From assembly GCA_021162325.1 (NCBI GenBank), contig JAGGYV010000111.1:1-12985 (forward strand): a stretch of DNA of 12,985 nt. Reading direction: 5' to 3'. The position numbers were made by a program, and so were the translations under genes. The stretch is from Desulfobacteraceae bacterium. Its GTDB lineage: Bacteria; Desulfobacterota; Desulfobacteria; Desulfobacterales; Desulfosalsimonadaceae. Shown in pieces: positions 11,814 through 12,985 of the stretch (position 1 is the first letter of the stretch; each line of letters starts with the position of its first letter). The notes under the pieces were generated by a model. The model was not told the DNA's origin. It saw nothing but the letters and a program-made list of their open reading frames with translations, and made no database searches.

Positions 11814-12985
11814 AATTTTTCACCAGTACTTCCCGGGCCTTAACCCCATCAGACGGACCGACGACCCCATCTTCTTCCATCATTTCGACAATGCGGGCGG
11901 CCCGGTTATAACCGATTCGCAAATGCCGCTGAATCATTGAAATGGATGCCTGGCCGGACTTGGTGACCAGGACGACGGCTTCATCATAGCGTTCATCATA
12001 ATCCTTATCACCTCCATTGTCGGACTCCTTTTCCGGTGCTTCAAGAATCCCATGGTCATATTCGGGCGACTTTTGTTCTTTTAAAAACTCGATCACCTTC
12101 ATCAATTCATCTTCTGAAATATACGCGCCGTGGAGTCTTTGGAGCTTGGCGGTCCCAGGTGGCAGAAACAGCATATCCCCATTGCCGAGAAGCGATTCTG
12201 CACCGTTGGCATCGATAATCGTTCGTGAATCCGTCTTTGACGATACCTGAAAAGACAGTCGGGTCGGAAAATTGGCCTTAATGACACCTGTCAGAACATC
12301 CACCGACGGCCGCTGGGTTGCGATAATCAGGTGAATACCCGAAGCCCTGGCCATTTGAGCCAGACGGGTCAACCCGACCTCTACATCCCGGGAACCTACC
12401 ATCATCAGATCAGCCAGCTCATCAATAATAATGACGATATAAGGCAGTTTTTCCTTTGGAATATCGGCAATTTCCTGTTCCGGTTTTGGCTCAGCTGCTT
12501 CTTTTTCAACTTTGCGGTTATATTGACGGATATTTCGAACCCGGCTTTCAGACAATAATTTATAACGCCGCTCCATTTCCCGGACGGCCCAAAACAACGC
12601 ATTGGTTGCCTTTTTCATGTCTGTGACAACTGGCGTAATCAGATGCGGAATCCCGTCATAAACGGACAGTTCGATCCGTTTGGGATCGATCATAATCATT
12701 TTTACGTCTTCGGGCATGGTTTTATATAGCAGACTACAAATCATCGCATTTAAACCGACACTTTTACCGGTCCCGGTGGCACCGGCAATCAGCAAATGCG
12801 GCATGTCTTCTAAATTCGCAACCACCGGATTACCCACGATATCCTTACCCAACCCTATCGTCAGTTTGGATTTGGATTTATGAAAAACCTGGGAAGTCAC
12901 GATATCTTTAAAAACCACCATTTCGCGTTGCGCATTCGGCACTTCAATGCCAATGACGGCCCTTCCGGGAATCGGAGCAATAATG
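11797..12985 (-). CDS. ftsK: DNA translocase FtsK, C-terminal part (cut by window edge)
   Basis: FtsK pumps DNA at the septum and activates XerCD recombination during chromosome segregation. The visible 395 residues cover the end of the beta domain and the motor. The reading frame stays open to the window end and starts with IIAPIPGRAVIGIEVPN, so the N-terminal membrane part lies outside. Walker A is GATGTGKS, encoded near 12760-12783, and Walker B is in YIVIIIDELADL. The C-terminal gamma winged-helix domain follows an acidic linker: YDEAVVLVTKSGQASISMIQ, then IGYNRAARIVEMMEEDGVVG. A GTG at 12942 is in frame but internal and not a start. The stop lies inside the start of the methyltransferase gene. 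Confidence 0.96.
   Translation of the reverse strand, partial: IIAPIPGRAVIGIEVPNAQREMVVFKDIVTSQVFHKSKSKLTIGLGKDIVGNPVVANLEDMPHLLIAGATGTGKSVGLNAMICSLLYKTMPEDVKMIMIDPKRIELSVYDGIPHLITPVVTDMKKATNALFWAVREMERRYKLLSESRVRNIRQYNRKVEKEAAEPKPEQEIADIPKEKLPYIVIIIDELADLMMVGSRDVEVGLTRLAQMARASGIHLIIATQRPSVDVLTGVIKANFPTRLSFQVSSKTDSRTIIDANGAESLLGNGDMLFLPPGTAKLQRLHGAYISEDELMKVIEFLKEQKSPEYDHGILEAPEKESDNGGDKDYDERYDEAVVLVTKSGQASISMIQRHLRIGYNRAARIVEMMEEDGVVGPSDGVKAREVLVKNYDEMQ

Noticed and set aside
1..12985. CRISPR array
   Set aside because: The repeats are few, irregularly spaced, in mixed orientation and far longer or more degenerate than CRISPR repeats; no cas gene is present.

Overview
The window reads as a chromosomal stretch from a strictly anaerobic, probably sulfate-reducing member of the Desulfobacterota (former Deltaproteobacteria, most likely Desulfobacterales). 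Support: it combines rubrerythrin, two-iron desulfoferrodoxin, rubredoxin, a flavodiiron rubredoxin:oxygen oxidoreductase, a short-Q-loop cytochrome bd oxidase and multihaem cytochromes c, has moderate-to-low GC, and carries many short interspersed palindromic repeats. The organism assignment is inference; no marker gene such as rRNA is present.

Layout. 269-469: small conserved-looking protein of unknown function. 552-1127: rubrerythrin, with a strong terminator at 1160-1201. 1412-2294: a rubredoxin-less rubrerythrin-like protein and desulfoferrodoxin, bracketed by two 166-bp inverted copies of one repeat. 2486-3127: a flavodoxin and a small zinc-ribbon-like protein. 3394-6124: cydA, cydB and a secreted tri-haem cytochrome c in one tight run. 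6266-6427: a 53-residue rubredoxin. 6619-7062: a second flavodoxin. 7462-10163: roo, a [4Fe-4S] ferredoxin and an octahaem hydroxylamine-oxidoreductase-like cytochrome in one run. 10354-11034: a HEAT-repeat protein. On the minus strand, 11094-11813 is a class I methyltransferase and 11797-12985 is the C-terminal part of FtsK (cut by the window edge). The last three genes look like ordinary chromosome and mark the end of the stress island.

How the genes fit together. Known family chemistry gives a layered defence. Desulfoferrodoxin reduces superoxide to peroxide, and rubrerythrin reduces peroxide to water. Roo (cytoplasm) and cytochrome bd (membrane) reduce O2 to water. Rubredoxin, ferredoxin and the two flavodoxins are candidate electron carriers. 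Roo-type enzymes also reduce NO, and the neighbouring octahaem cytochrome could act on hydroxylamine, NO or nitrite, so the roo run may be a nitrosative-stress module. The tri-haem cytochrome behind cydB suggests a link between periplasmic cytochrome c electrons and the oxidase (inference).

Non-coding content. A repeat family whose head reads about TGATGGCKTCGTAAAAAGT occurs at least five times, four of them immediately downstream of stop codons. There are also two copies of a GGTGA-N4-TCACC hairpin, a REP/dRS3-like pair of hairpins, a nested hairpin cluster before cydA and two hairpins before roo. No tRNA, rRNA, CRISPR array, transposase or integrase was found.
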